Position numbers and translations under genes: made by a program. Below the pieces are notes generated by a model. The model did no database searches. It was not told where the DNA came from and was given only the letters and a program-made list of their open reading frames with translations. 64,000 nucleotides of DNA from Vigna angularis (taxonomy: Eukaryota; Streptophyta; Magnoliopsida; Fabales; Fabaceae). Shown here one piece after another: positions 31,823 through 42,771 of the stretch. The stretch covers positions 42,505,630 to 42,569,629 of the forward strand of contig NC_068970.1 of NCBI RefSeq assembly GCF_016808095.1, in the 5' to 3' direction. Numbering within the stretch: the first letter of the stretch is position 1; every line of letters begins with the position of its first letter.

Positions 31823-34800
31823 TGTTAGCAAAATCATGAAGATAAAGTTTTGATGATGCCTAAATCAAGTCTCCAGTGCGTCTAACAAAGAAAATCATGT
31901 GTAACATCTAAAAAGAGGCTTTAAACACTATCAAATACATATTGAACATATTGTGTCATGATAAACAATAATCATTCCACTAAGAAATTCGCTAGCTCAT
32001 TTCCACTAACAGAGTATCTATACTCTATAACATCTGAAGTAAATAACACAAGAATGATCTAGCATCCAAACGCTAACCTCGCTTAACATAAAAGCAAGGT
32101 TGGACAAACACTCCCATAAGAAAAGTGTCTAAAAGAATATATCTTCAACTCAGTCTCCAATGGTCATCTCTTAAAGAAAGCCTATATAAAGAAGATCAAT
32201 TGAAGATAAGAAGTTGTTGACAAAATGTAGAAGAGATAAGAGTTGGAAAAGGAAGTAAAGAGGGAGTATGTTAAAGAAATTATCATCAAACATTAACTCT
32301 AACTTACCTCATTGCATATATCTTCTAATGCTCTTCAGCTTAAGAAATATGACGAAAACACGAAAGAATGAATGAAAGCATGCTCTAGTAGAAGAGAACG
32401 AGAAAAGGGATGAACAAGAGTGAAGAAAAGAACTATCATCACATATTGTTGAGACAAGATTGTCTAAAATATCTTTGGTTTTGAAGTTTAACAAACAACA
32501 TTAAATGAAATAATCTTGGGTAATCAAATGTCTAAGAGAAAGGAAAGGACATAGAAACATCAATCAAAGAATAAAATCCTATTATCTAATGATCATAAGA
32601 GAGAAAACATTTAAATACTAGGAAATGGACTTTATAGAGTCATTTAGGCATCCATCAAATAAACTACCTAGATGCCTACTTAGCTTGAAAGAAAAATTAG
32701 AAAGAAAAACTTCTAAAGATTAGAAGCCTTTAAGCACCAAGCCAAATCAGAATAAAAGTCAAAGGCTATGTCTAAAGCTACGTGAGATGTGTAAATATTA
32801 AACAGCGAAGGAGATGAGCTAAAAGGATACAAAAGCGTCTGATCAGTAGGAAAGCCTACATACATTATGCCTAAAATTTTACAACCGCAAAAAATAAGTT
32901 CAAGAAGAGTCCAAGTAAATCTGGTGAAGTATTGAGCACAACAGTCGATCAAGTAAGCCATGCCTCACACATTAAAGAACTCATGTGAAAAATAAAACAA
33001 TATATTTTTAGCCTAAAGAAAGACATTTCACTCTTGAGAAGAGATATAATACAAACATTAGTGACGCGCAACTAATCAGTGCTACAAGAAGAAAAGAAGT
33101 TTGCTAAGACAAAGGTCAAGATCGTCTCGAAACTTCACATGTATTGAGGATTAATGAACAACGATGAGCTAAAGATACTTGACAAAGTATCATCTTTGTA
33201 AAACCCATATCGTTGAATAAAAAACTAGTTATGAAAAAGCCTTATGAAAAATAAGTGTATTGAGAAAAGCCTTAAGTAAACACGCTAGTGTCTTAGTAGA
33301 TGCACCATCAAACAATTTCTTTATAAATGCATCTATGTGTTGTATGAGATTCTTGCTAAACACATTTGTGCTATACTTTGCTAACAAAGTTATGACATAT
33401 AAAATGATGATTTTGGTAAACGTCCTAAAAGGTTCAAACATTGTTCCAAACACATATGTTGAAAAATATCTCTCACCAAACGTGCTCTTGAATAAAACGT
33501 GTATTTACTAAATAAGGTGCTGTTAGGAAAAGCCTTAAATAGGTTAAACGATACCTGTGTTAAACGATGTTTTCATCCAATGATGAAACTCTCATGAACT
33601 GCTTGGTATCTCTACTAGAATGTTTGAATGTTCAAATATTGCTTTGGTAATGAAAATTTGAAAAGTCTATAGTTTTTCTGAATGCGTATTAAATGGCATT
33701 AAATGCATAATGTTTCAAAATAACAAAAGTGAAAGAAAAAGGACATATCTACTTGTATGCATATATACTCTACTCTGTGTAGATTTCCGAAGTCAAGCAT
33801 CCACCTACTATATCATATACAAGTCAAAAATGAACGTTAGAGACAAAAAAGACATCACAAAAGGATCTCTTCATCAAAAGTTGCGTCAAAGAGTTTGTAC
33901 AACCTACTTTTGATAAAGTACTAAAAAAGTAAGTTGCTCTGACAAGTAGACCTCAACCTATGACAACCACCTATGATAAAGGCTACGAAGAGCTTAAAAT
34001 CTAGTGGATGGTATTGTGCAACCAAGAGTGGTGATACTCAACTCTAGTCACAATAATGGGGATTACTGGGTTTGACTAGCGTAACAAGGAGTAGTGCGAA
34101 TACTCAAATGTACTTCATTGAAAATCTAGCGGAACCCTTTAAGATGTCATAGAGGATAACTAGACGTAGCTTAGTTGAATGAACTAGTATAAAATGTTTG
34201 TGCTTAGTGTCTTAGGTTTACAAACATTCTATTTACAAACTTAATAGTTGTTTTCAGAGAAAATCGTTAACAAACACGAAAAATAAGCTATAAACATTTC
34301 TATCAAAGTAGTTTTTACAAGTCACGAGTTTAGTTGCTCATGAGGATCATCCAATTACTACCAAGGATTGTCAAGTATCAGCGTCAAAAGGATACTTTCG
34401 GAAACACTATTCAACCCCCCTTTTAGTGTTTTTCGTAATTTCACATATCTATGTTGTTACTCTATCTCGAAGCCTACAACTTCTGAAGCTATCAGAAAAG
34501 AGAAGAGAAGAGAAGAAAAATAAGCCTTGTGGAACATCTACTCTAAAGTTTGTCTTTGTGATCATAGCGTTTAACACTTATGCTCAAAGAAGAGAAGAGA
34601 GAAAACGAGAGAGTTAACAAAAATTAAGTGTTTTATTCTGCGCTTGTATTGTCTAATATACATAACCAAAATGAGAGAGAGGGAGCAATTAATAGAATTT
34701 AGGAGTATGTTGTTTTGATTATATATTCTCTTAATGAGAGTTATTATCCTTCTTATAGTAAAACACTTGTTGTATACCAGGAGTGGTCATAATACTTAAC

Positions 34801-35305
34801 AACCCAAAGTGAGTTATACTCGGATGCCACGAGGTGCGGATAATACTTGTAACCAAGAGTCGGTTAACTCGAAGACCAAGAGTGGTGTAAGAATACTCGG
34901 TCTAGAGGTGTTGTCTAGGGTTAGATCCAATAGTGGCTAAACTCGGACTAGTCAAGATTGATTAGGGAAACCAAAAGTGATTTATAATACTCAAATTAGT
35001 CGTGTTGACTCGAAGACCAAAAGTGGTAACAATACTTGGAACCAAGAGTGAGTTAAATTCGTTGTAATCTTTGATAAAATTAATAGAACCTCTTAAGAGT
35101 TCTTAAGAGAAAACTGGACGTGGCTCAAGTTTGAGTGAACCAGTATAAAAATTATGTTTTACTTTTCCTTTCTTAAACCCTTTCGTTAAGTTTTTTATAA
35201 CATTATCCGAAGAATATTTTTATTTTACAATGCCTTAAAAAAAATAGACTTGTGAATAGTTATAGAAAAAACTATTCACCCTCTAGTTTTTTACTGTATA
35301 TTTCA
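31823..35305 (+). mobile_element. Copia-type LTR, split by a nested solo LTR
   Basis: It starts TGTTAGCAAAATC and ends ACTGTATATTTCA. Without the nested LTR (32447-34443) and one TSD it is about 1480 bp. A TATA box (CTATATAAAG, about 32182) lies before the insertion. The second half has repeated 'ccaagagtgg/ccaggagtgg' words (34770-35050), 'ctcttaagagttcttaagagaaaactggacgtggctc' type sequence and the family end. No primer site or polypurine tract flanks it, so it is probably itself a solo LTR. A TSD could not be confirmed because its right side runs into a (TA)n repeat. Confidence 0.7.
32447..34443 (+). mobile_element. Nested solo copia LTR (1997 bp) with perfect TSD CATAT
   Basis: It starts TGTTGAGACAAG and ends CGTAATTTCA. 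It is flanked by CATAT at 32442-32446 and 34444-34448. It belongs to the family of the LTRs at 51560-53116 and 27470-28704. It contains the characteristic 'ttctttgtgtagat...gtcaagcatccacct' and 'aaccaagagtggtgatactc' stretches. It lies in the middle of the LTR at 31823-35305 and so is younger than it. Confidence 0.92.
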
Positions 35306-36430
35306 TATATATATATATATATATTTCATATATATATATATATTAAATTTAATTAAATTTGAATGCATCAAAACCATGAATTGCATGGATTAAATCATCT
35401 TACCCACAATGAATTATGAATTTATATAAAGGATGGTGCAGCTCTTATGAATGGAGACTTTGAAACTCATTACTCTGCAATGACCACGGTACAAGAACAT
35501 TTCTTGAGTGATATTTGTGATGATCTCAGTGTACAAGATTTTGGACAAAATTAGCAAACATTACTGCTTCTTATGATGCGCTCAATGACCGACTATTCTT
35601 TACAAAACATCATTTTGTCTTTTCATGATTTTCAATTTAGCATTCTTCATCCCTGAAAGCAAGCTCCTTGCATAAATGCTTTATAAGCGTAAATTGTGAA
35701 TGGAATTCGCTACTATTCCTAAGCTTATTGCAACCAAAATAAGTTAAAGTATATATAAAATTGTCACAAGCTACTTTTATAATTTTTGTAAAGCGATTTA
35801 ATTATTAAATTAAATATTTAATAATAATTAAAATCTAAATGGATTAATTCAATGAGAACTCTTACAAATAATGCCCCTCAGTCAAGAGCCATTTTTTTTC
35901 CTTCAATATAATCATATGGTGAGAGAAAATATCATTATTATTATTGGATTTTTCGCATAAAATAGATGAGTTGACTTACAAATATAAGGTTGGAAACAGA
36001 GAGAGAGGTAATACGTATGAGAGGGAATAATTGAATCACCATCAACCTTGTACCTTAACCATAACCTAAACTTTAATCTCAACCTCAATCTGTTTGTCTT
36101 CGCTTCTATCCATGTGCACTTTGACTGAACCGCAATTGTTGTCGGATGTGTTTCCTAGTCCCTAACTTTGTTATTTTTTTCATGTGCCTCAAATATACAA
36201 TAAGCCAATCATTACATCATTAAATATAGGTGTATTGGCTCCTACTAATTTCAAACAACTGAAAAATACTGCATTTATTTATTGTTATTATTGTTTTACT
36301 TTATTAGAAAACATTACAATACATATCAGAATTAAATATATTCTACCTAAAGTCACTCATCTCAATTTTTTAAAAGAGTCTGACATGTTTTTAAGTATTT
36401 TCAGAATTCTCAAATTAAAATTAGCTACAC
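35306..36430. other. AT-rich stretch with (TA)n and a possible small exon
   Basis: It begins with two (TA)n blocks (35306-35345). One short coding-like segment is listed separately at 35447-35554. Nothing else is recognised; the following sequence is AT-rich and without supported frames. Confidence 0.45.
35447..35554 (+). other. Possible terminal exon fragment (35 residues)
   Basis: After a possible acceptor (GGTGCAG, ending 35441) the frame reads MNGDFETHYSAMTTVQEHFL..., then ends in 'DDLSVQDFGQN' and TAG. Its acidic, non-repetitive residue use is unlike the AT-rich noise around it, so it may be the last exon of a lost gene or a captured exon. I do not recognise the protein. Confidence 0.3.
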
Positions 36431-37277
36431 TCTTTTCCCACAATTGTTATATTGTAATTATCAACAAATTTCTATTAATAAAAATAAATTTGTTAATAAA
36501 TTCAAATTTTTCGGCAAATTTTCAAATTTGAATTTGTAGGTAATAAGTTATAATTTATATTATTGACCACTATTTTCATTGGTAATGTACTTAATGTTTT
36601 CTATTTTGATAAACTCTATAGATAATGTCATTTCTATTATTGATAATATTTTCATTGGTATATTTGTAAACAAAATGAGTGATGAATTTCTCACTAAGTC
36701 TGATGAGATTTGTTTGTATATTGAGGAGATTGGTGGAAAGAAAAAGAGAATGAGGAAGAAGAGGAGAAGGAGGAGGAGGAGGAAGAAGCAGGATGAAGGG
36801 GATGAAGGGGACAAAGAAGAAGAGGAAGAGGAGGAGGCGTGACAATGGTGGCAGTGGCAAGGTGGCGGCTCATTGATGATGGTAGTCGGATTTAGAAAGG
36901 AGGGAGAAAGAGGAAGAGAAAAAGGAAAATGAGGAGAAAGAGGAGGAGGAGCAAAAACGGGGGATGGATAGGGTAAGAGGAGAATAGGGAAGGAGGAAGA
37001 AGAAGAAAAAAAAAGACAAAAGGGGAGTAAGAAAAAGAAGACTCAATTGCAATTTGTATCAACAAATTTTATAGAATTCTTCAATAATTACAACCAAATA
37101 TATATTGACGAATTTAAGATTTTTCGTAATTAACCATAGATTTCAGATCTGTCAGTTAAATTTATCAACCACCATTTTATCTACGAATTTTTAATCATTG
37201 GGAAACTCAAACTACTAATGAATTTTTACTATTACGAATGATTTAGCCATCAATCATATGTGATTTTCTTATATTGT
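36430..37277. other. Possible non-autonomous CACTA-like element with polypurine tracts
   Basis: The right edge 'TTTTCTTATATTG' (about 37265-37277) is two changes from the usual CACTA terminus TTTTCTTGTAGTG. The sequence before it has repeated 'tacgaattt'/'gacgaattt' words, like subterminal repeats. The centre (36736-36840 and 36895-37045) is an almost pure purine tract of GAA/GAG/GGA that produces long but meaningless frames. A matching left end was not found. Confidence 0.35.
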
Positions 37278-37280
37278 TTT

Positions 37281-38545
37281 GTAATCGATTAAATGTGTTT
37301 CCAAAAATTAACGAAGATCATATTTAATCAATTATCACATGAAAAATCAATTATAACAAAAAGATGTTGTAACTATTTTTCAAATATTTAGTTAGAATAA
37401 TCAATTAAGAGCTTGTAATAATTGATTAAATATGTTAGCTTATGCTTTAAGTTAGCATGTTTTTCACTCTATAAATATAGGGTATATCTCATTTTGAACA
37501 AATTGAATTGACATTTTCAGAGTTGTTTAATGCATTTAAGAGTTCTTTGATAGATTTCCAAGGAATTACAAAAAAATAAAATAAGTTTTGTTGTTAACAA
37601 GATACTTGTGATTTCTTGTGTTCAAATCTTGGTAAACTCTTTCTATTTTGTTTTGTTGGAGTGTTTACAATGTTGTTTTGGTCATTGTTTTGTTGGAATG
37701 CTGTAATGGTGTTGTTTGGTTGTTGTGGTAAGAGTTGATCAGTCATATATCCTCTTGAGTGATAAATATTTGATAAGATTTAAATTCTTTTGAGGTTGGT
37801 CAAGAGTTGATAGGTATTTATCCTCTTTGTGATAAAGCTTTTATATCCTTTTGAAAGTCTTCAAGTGGTAATTGTTGTGTTATTAAGTTTGTTGTTACAA
37901 GTTGCATTTTACAAACTTCTTGTTGATAATGGAATCAACTTTTCTAAGGTTGAAAAATTGAGACTAAATGTAGGTTTTGTTTATATGAACTAGTATAAAT
38001 CTTACGTGCTCTTTATTATTTTTTTATATCCTTTATTTTTTGTTTTTCCATTCTTTTATCAATCTTGATTCACAATTTAATTGCATTTTGGTTCGAAATT
38101 TAAACAAAGGGAATCTTTTCATAAAAGAAGATTCAAAATCAATTCAACCCATCATGGTTTAGCTAAGTCATCCATTCTTTTCTTACAAGATAATCACTTC
38201 AACAATCACTAAAAGAAAGAGATTACAATAGCTATGAAATATTTGACAACACTATTGAATGTGAAAATAGCTATAAAAATCTCAATTCAATTTGTTGATA
38301 ATGATGTCTAAAATTATCTTAAAGATGAGATTTATCCTTTATTTAAAGAATGCATAAAACACAAGTTTAAAATTAAAGCTAACACATTTAATCGATTATT
38401 ACAAGCTCTTAATCAATTATTCTAACTAAAATTTAAAAAATAGTAGCAACTTCTCTCTATTATAATTGGTTATGGCACATGCTAATTCATTAAATATACT
38501 CTTTATTAATTTCTAAAAACACATTTAATCTATTATAAAATAATG
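37281..38545. repeat. Inverted pair of copia LTR segments
   Basis: Bases 37281-37530 on the plus strand resemble the reverse complement of 38290-38545. Shared stretches include 'taatcgattaaatgtgttt', 'ttagttagaataat(c/t)gatt' with 'aagagcttgtaataatcgatt', and 'gaacaaattgaattgac'. Each arm holds AATCGATT-like words and a TATA-like stretch (plus arm CTATAAATATAGG at about 37471). The spacer of about 760 bp is unrelated. Most simply these are LTR pieces of one family in opposite orientation. Confidence 0.7.
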
Positions 38546-38932
38546 CAATTGATTATTTTATTAAGAAAATTGAAAACTTAAAATTTTTTTTAGTTAAATC
38601 GTTTATCAAAACTGATAATCTATTATACAATTTCGAGTCTCTCGTGAATGGTTTAATCGGTTATCCAAACTTTTAATCGATGAATTAGATCATAAACCTT
38701 TTTCTCGTTAAAAAAGTGATTCCTAAATTGGTTCTAGATGTAGGTTGTGTGATAGACCAAAATAAAGTGTGTGAATACTTTGTGTAAGGACTTAAACAAC
38801 ACTAGTTGAAAGCAAAGACTAGATGACACATCTTTAACATCTTCGTTCTTCAATTATCACAGAAATATCTTCATTGGATATTTGAGTCTTCTCTTTTAGT
38901 TTAACAAAGAGTACTCAAATCAAAATAGGAGT

Positions 38933-39533
38933 TGTTTCGGTAGGGATTTGTGTAGGACCGAGAGACGTACCTTTCTGCAGTAATCTTCTTGCTTTACAAT
39001 GCTTGAGTTGCGTGTACTGCTCGATTGGACTCTGGATACTGTTTGGTTGTACTTTAGATGGGTAGGAGGTACCTGCAAAAGACACTTCGACGCTCAAGTT
39101 AGGAGCGGTTTAATGAACTGTTTATCACAGTTAAATATTTTTGTCTCGTAAAGTGTGAGTTGAACGTAAGTAGAACGTAGTGGAGTCTCAGTTGAATGTA
39201 CATGGCCTTTGGCTTTGTTACTGTATTTATAAGTGTTTCATAGATCAAATAAAAACAACCTTACCTGAAGATCCGGTTAGTTACTCATAAACGACTTTAT
39301 CAATATCTTAACCGTTTATCAACATCTTCAGATCTTCAATCAGATATTCTTGATTATTTTATTCTCCTTTGATTATTTTATCTTCTGCTGGACCACTAGC
39401 CCAATAGTACCTTAAGTGTTGGCCCAATTATGGCCCAACACTATTTAACGTGGTTGACTTTAGTTGATGCGGTCGATGATGGCCTAGTTGACCATTGTTG
39501 TGGTGGTGACCGAACGACTTACAATTAATAATT
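38933..39533 (-). repeat. 3' LTR of the second Tat element, truncated
   Basis: Direct repeat of 42772-43388 with scattered changes. The match stops shortly after 'gtggtgaccgaacgactt', so the last ~20 bases (on the plus strand) and the polypurine tract have been lost. Confidence 0.88.
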
Positions 39534-39889
39534 GTTCGGCTTTAGCCATGATTAACTATGGACTTATGAGTTTGAGGGAGGTTGTATTCACTGTATTAAG
39601 TAGTGCCCTTTTAGATTGTTGTTCACCGAGCAGGGCTGAACCAAACGGTTAATGGCAAGATGCCAGAAGAAACTTTTTTTAAACTGAGTGATGGTTGATA
39701 AATTTCTTTTTGAACCTTTTCTCATGTTGATCGGAAACCAATACTATCTGTTTACCTGCACTGAGGAATTGAATTTGAACTGTAAAAAGAATGCGGATGA
39801 AATACTATCCCTGTCACAGCAGGTCAAGCAAGCAAGACCGTATGGTTGGCAATCGATGGCCTTTGATCACATCGTTCGACTTTGACCAC

Positions 39890-40180
39890 CCAAGGGACCG
39901 TAGGCGACGAGAACGACCGTCTCGCTCGATTTTTCGCACCCAGGGTTGTTGGGCGATGGGAATGTACAACCCACTCAGTTTTTCACACCTGGGAGTTCCA
40001 GACGACGAGAACGACAGTCTCGCTCGGTTTTTCACACCTAGGGTTGATGGGCGGTGGGAACGACCGACCCACTTGGTTTTTCGCACCTGGTAGTTCCAGG
40101 CAATGAGAACGACTGTCTCGCTCGGTTTTTCGCACCTAGGGTTGCTAGGCGGCAGGAACGACTGACCCGCTCGGTGTTGA
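39890..40180. repeat. 98-bp minisatellite made of two 49-bp half units
   Basis: Units beginning GTCTCGCTCG occur at 39919, 40017 and 40115, exactly 98 bases apart. Each 98-bp unit is a dimer of related ~49-bp halves, both with 'ctcggtttttcgcacct.gg.gtt' and 'gaacgac'. This is a small higher-order repeat. It lies in the same place, relative to the LTR, as the 81-bp array of the first Tat element. Confidence 0.85.
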
Positions 40181-41100
40181 ATTAGGAGTTCTTGGAGAAC
40201 GTCCCTAAGTTACTTTGAACGGTAGGCTCACATCGGCCAAATGATTTGTGCACAAGATCTTGTCATTTGCACTAAAGAAATATAACGATTCGAATTTTAC
40301 ATGGTGAGAAATAGAGTAGTCAGACAAACCAATGTATTTACAAGGTTATACAATTAATATTGAAATAGGTTATGCTATAAGGCGGAACGACCAATCAAGT
40401 AAGACCACTCGGTCTTCGGTTGAATGTTTGGAGACCAAAATGAAGACTCTGTATTAGGATGTGTCATGGCCGGGATGTAATTGCTTTATTGCTTTGTAAC
40501 CTGAGGCCTTGGAAAGTCGAGCAGTTGAGGCCGAGTGGCCGAATACTTGTGAGGTCGATTGATCGAATGCTTGAACACTTGAGGCCATGGAAGGCCGAGC
40601 AGTTGAGGACGTTCCTTATCGAGGATAAGCTCTCGTTTGATCAAATGGCTTGTACGTTGGGTCCTATCACCTGTACTTGAAGAAAAATAGTTTTTCGAAT
40701 TGGAATGGTCAGAAAAAATGTACACAATCAAAAGCTGAGATAGTTAATATCAAATTAGTCTGGGATATAATGTCGGATAACCAAGTCCGCAAGACCGCTC
40801 GGTTTGGAATCCATATTAAGATATGTCACAGGTGAGTTTTAGATGCTTTACTGTCCTCCAACCTGTAAGGCCGAAGTGACTGAATAGGAGAAAGCGACAA
40901 GTATATGCCATGCAATGTCCTTCTTCTATAGAAAAGAAACCGTAAGTAGAAAATTTCTTGTTCTACCCATCATAGGATGATTCCACCATTCTCACTATTT
41001 GACGTGATAAAATAGATGTCAAGATCTTAATTGAAGACATTAAACAGAAGGAAATATTTTCCTCAAAACCTGCTAAACTTGTCACCACGTAAACATTATC
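40181..41100. other. Remaining interior of the second Tat element
   Basis: No coding frame is supported. A duplicated stretch ('tgaggccttggaaagtcgag...' at 40502 and 'tgaggccatggaaggccgag...' at 40580, 78 bases apart) is present. 'GCTCGGT'-type words recur (40169, 40797). Confidence 0.5.
40182..40208. other. Nested hairpin related to the 81-bp repeat hairpin
   Basis: TTAGG (40182-40186), GTTCT (40188-40192), AGAAC (40196-40200), CCTAA (40204-40208) form two stacked 5-bp stems with a 3-base top loop. The order TTAGG-a-GNTCT...AGAA...CCTAA is the same as in the 81-bp units at 21556-21591, and in both cases it follows GCTCGG. Confidence 0.7.
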
Positions 41101-41106
41101 AATGCA

Positions 41107-41253
41107 ATGATTTTATCCCTTTTGAAAGGAAAACATAATGCCACTCATGCAATTTTGGAATTTCATTCACCCAAGGCTCCCAATGGCCTTTTAAAGCAAG
41201 AAATTTTGGAATTTCATTCACTCATGGCTCCCATTGGCCTTTTAAAGCAAGAT
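41107..41253. repeat. Tandem duplication of about 55 bp
   Basis: 'ttttggaatttcattcac' followed by 'ggctccca(a/t)tggccttttaaagcaag' is present twice, starting about 41152 and 41207. It borders the captured gene region. Confidence 0.8.
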
Positions 41254-41504
41254 TATAATCAATTCTTTGAAATGGTCATGTTTGTCAACCCAAGCAAAGT
41301 TACGAGGACATTGGCGCTAGAAGGTGGGTGCAACAAGGTGTGGCAGAGAAAACGGGGATGGAGTTGGCGGCGCCACCATACCGCCCTTCGGAGATGGATC
41401 TCACCATAGTGTTCGATTGCATTATGAAGTGGTAGCAACTATTAACATGATTTATTGGGGCTGGCCATGGTTGTGCGAACGGCACGTATTCAGGCGAAAA
41501 GAAA

Positions 41505-41993
41505 TTAAGCGTAGAGGCGATAGTTAGCGGAGAAGAAAGCCTGGTCCTGGTTGAAGACGAGGTATAGCATCGTCGGGTGCGCCACCGAGGAGAATCCTGC
41601 CGATGATGCGGAGGGAGAGCGTAGCACTGTGGCGATTTCGATTGCAGAGGCAGTGGAGGTTGCTTGGTCCTCTGATTTCCTGCAGGTTTGAGTCGCGATG
41701 GAGAAAATGTGATTTGTGCGAATTTGTTGTCGGCACTGGTTTCCCGATTTGGGGCTAAGAACCACAAAAAAAAATAATGTGATTAACTGGGTTATGTACT
41801 TTGTATATGAAACTGTATTAGCGAAAGGGTAATGGGGATTGGGTCTGCCGCTGACGAGGGATGTGATGTCGCAGCGGAAGAGCATCGCGACGTGACCGAT
41901 TCCTTCGCCATCAAACTCGCGACGAACTTGCTCGCCAAAGGGATGACCATTGTAAATGCGGAAATCGAGGTCAGTGGCGGAGACACAAGCCAT
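41505..41993 (-). pseudogene. Captured fragments of an ATG18-type autophagy gene
   Basis: On the minus strand, 41980-41814 encodes 'DFRIYNGHPFGEQVRREFD', 'GIGHVAMLFRCDITSLVSG' and 'RPNPHYP', closely resembling plant ATG18 (pattern FRIYNCDPF.E..RR.FD...., [20 protein letters not shown]). A second piece, about 41594-41510, has 'MLYLVFNQDQAFFSA', which resembles the blade just before the first (SFNQDQACFAAG). In the gene this piece should come first, so order is changed: either two partial copies or a rearrangement. ATG18/WIPI proteins are WD40 propellers that bind phosphoinositides during autophagosome formation; the FRRG-type lipid motif region is not present here. It is a gene fragment between the LTRs of a Tat element, not functional. 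Confidence 0.75.
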
Positions 41994-41999
41994 ATGAAG

Positions 42000-42260
42000 G
42001 AGAGATCGGAAAAGTGGAGGTTGCGCGGTTAGTTACCTCGTCTAGAAGATCGGTCCATTGAGATTTTCTTGAGAGGATCGGTTAGGGTCGTTGCCTTCGA
42101 TAGCGTCGAGGTCCTCCGTAAGTTGTCCGCGATTTTCGCTGCCGCTCGTATAGATGAAGAGGTTAATTCCTGCGTGGGGAGGATGAAGGAGGGCATCTTG
42201 AGAGCGCGGCGCTTGCGTCACAAGGAAGAGAAAAGATAAATTCTCTAATGCAGACCCATC
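42000..42260 (-). other. GC-richer sequence next to the ATG18 pieces
   Basis: Sequence of the same GC-rich character as the ATG18-like pieces, with a frame reading 'QLTEDLDAIEGNDPNRSS' on the minus strand. It is probably part of the captured host DNA (exon or leader of the same or another gene) but I cannot assign it. Confidence 0.35.
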
Positions 42261-42747
42261 CCAATTTGCATGGGGAGAACTTCACCCGTGGCCCACAATG
42301 GCAATTCAAGATAAAGGAAAACCAATTTTCTTGTAGCAATCAATAAAGTAGTCAACAACTTCAGGAGGTTGGAGTAGGCGTGGTCTATGGCATCTTCCTG
42401 TAATATATTCTTATAATATATTTTTATAATAAAAATTTGTTATTTTTTATTAAAGTTTAAGAAGAAAGAGATTATCTTTCCAAGAGCTTCGCTGCAAAAT
42501 TTGAGTTCCATGTTAAACACATGAACGTTGTTATATTAAATAGTTGTAATATCTACTATCAAATAATTAGTTGTTCATATGAAATACTCATATATCAAAA
42601 ATACTTATCTTTGTTGATGAAATTTCACATAGAGATGACGATCCATGTAGTGTAGCGCTTTGATGAGAATTCTTGTTGTTGATCCGAAGTAGCAATGTTG
42701 AGACTGAGCGCTAGTCTTGGTTCCTTGTGATTTCAGTGGGATGTCGC

Positions 42748-42771
42748 TCGGCTCCACGGTGGGCGCCAAAA
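42748..42771 (-). other. Primer-binding site of the second Tat element
   Basis: On the minus strand, directly after the LTR end ...GAAACA, the sequence reads TTTTGGCGCCCACCGTGG. TGGCGCC-type sites are usual in Tat and other gypsy elements. The precise tRNA was not determined. Confidence 0.7.

Noticed and set aside
36560..37052. Several overlapping frames rich in Arg/Lys/Glu or Ser/Leu/Phe
   Set aside because: They are translations of purine tracts on both strands, without any motif.
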